From Sphingomonadales bacterium (GTDB taxonomy: Bacteria > Pseudomonadota > Alphaproteobacteria > Sphingomonadales > Sphingomonadaceae), in assembly GCA_004292705.1 (NCBI GenBank), contig RDXA01000130.1, positions 1-6,573 on the forward strand: a stretch of DNA of 6,573 nt. The letters are read 5' to 3'. A program made the position numbers and the translations under genes. Under the pieces are notes generated by a model. It ran no database searches. It saw only the letters and a program-made list of their open reading frames with translations, and was not told the DNA's origin. Positions 6,011 to 6,573 of this stretch are shown here, in pieces. Within the stretch, counting starts at the first letter, position 1. The number at the start of each line of letters is the position of its first letter.

Positions 6011-6573
6011 ATGGCAAGACTGACGATGCGAACCCTCGCCAAGTGGCACATCTGGCTCGGCTGGCTGGTCGGAGTGCCGATCACCATATGGCTGGCGACG
6101 GGCCTGTTCATGGTCGCCCGCCCGATCACGGAAGTGCGCGGCGATCACTTGCGGCGCGAGACGACCACGCAGCCACTCGCGATCCCCGGCAGCACCCTTG
6201 CCGCAGCCGAAGCGAACCTTGCCGAAATGCACGTGACGATGCAGGGCGGCCGTCCGGTTGCGGTTCTCACCGGCCTTGATGGCAGCGTGCGGCGGGTCGA
6301 CTTTGCCAGCGGCGCTCCCCTCGCCCCGCTCGATGCCGCCGCCGCCCGCGCGCTGGTGGCCGAGCGGATTGTCGGCGGCGATCAGGTGGCACGCGTCACC
6401 TTGTTTGAAGCTGACAGCACCCCGTTCGATTTCCGCCGTCCGCTCGCCGTGTGGCAGGTCGCACTGGCAGACGGCACCAATGTCTATGTCGGGCGCGATA
6501 CCGGCACGATCGAGGCGGTGCGCACGCGCTGGTGGCGCGCGTTCGATCTTGCCTGGGGGCTGCACATCATGGA
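6011..6573 (+). CDS. PepSY domain-containing membrane protein, N-terminal part (3' truncated by window)
   Basis: The frame is open from ATG 6011 to the window end (187 complete codons, no stop). Residues about 12-36 form a hydrophobic membrane segment (WHIWLGWLVGVPITIWLATG) preceded by basic residues, the usual start of PepSY-associated membrane proteins. A periplasmic region follows with two PepSY-like alpha/beta units: about 58-105 (ending VRRVDFASGAPL) and about 106-168 (LDAAAARALV, then VWQVALADGTNVYVGRDTG, whose Y-V-G-x-x-T-G pattern is typical of PepSY). The last visible residues, RWWRAFDLAWGLHIM, match the motif that usually precedes the second membrane segment. Such proteins are often linked to iron uptake or peptidase inhibition, but the role here is unknown. 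The start is uncertain: there is no clear ribosome binding site for 6011, and ATG 6026 in the same frame is an alternative. It begins 23 bases after the amidase stop, so the two may be cotranscribed. Confidence 0.8.
   Translation, partial: MARLTMRTLAKWHIWLGWLVGVPITIWLATGLFMVARPITEVRGDHLRRETTTQPLAIPGSTLAAAEANLAEMHVTMQGGRPVAVLTGLDGSVRRVDFASGAPLAPLDAAAARALVAERIVGGDQVARVTLFEADSTPFDFRRPLAVWQVALADGTNVYVGRDTGTIEAVRTRWWRAFDLAWGLHIM

Noticed and set aside
4623..6017. 464-codon open frame on the minus strand opposite the amidase
   Set aside because: The amidase has all family motifs; the antisense product has only biased composition and no recognisable domain.

Overview
The window is GC-rich, densely packed DNA with every supported gene on the + strand. 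Protein sequence, gene order and codon use suggest an alphaproteobacterium, most likely Sphingomonadales and perhaps the Erythrobacter/Porphyrobacter group. That placement is an inference from general resemblance, since no marker gene is present.

The first half (1-3747) is the 3' part of a 2-oxoglutarate dehydrogenase operon. It holds the C-terminus of the E1 decarboxylase (sucA), the complete E2 succinyltransferase (odhB/sucB), a small left-handed beta-helix acyltransferase, and the complete E3 dihydrolipoyl dehydrogenase (lpdA). E1, E2 and E3 together convert 2-oxoglutarate, CoA and NAD+ to succinyl-CoA, CO2 and NADH in the TCA cycle. The acyltransferase between E2 and E3 is not a part of the known complex; its ribosome binding site overlaps the E2 stop codon, so it is probably made together with E2.

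From 3758 to 4573, 10 bases after the lpdA stop, lies a GTG-started polytopic membrane protein that would usually be called hypothetical. Three short segments appear in the order and rough spacing of FtsW/RodA (SEDS) glycosyltransferases: a G-x-S-R-W loop, a QPD motif, and a C-terminal PLIGYGAS resembling the SEDS PLISYGGS. It is much shorter than a normal SEDS protein, and the position of the catalytic Asp seems to hold Glu. This is the most interesting object in the window.

The last third has an amidase-signature hydrolase (4629-5987) with a complete Lys-Ser-Ser triad and a strong ribosome binding site inside a predicted hairpin. It is followed by the 5' part of a PepSY-domain membrane protein (6011 to the window end). 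These two appear to be accessory genes unrelated to the TCA operon. There is no gene-free stretch longer than about 60 bases. I saw no RNA gene, CRISPR array, insertion sequence or phage feature.
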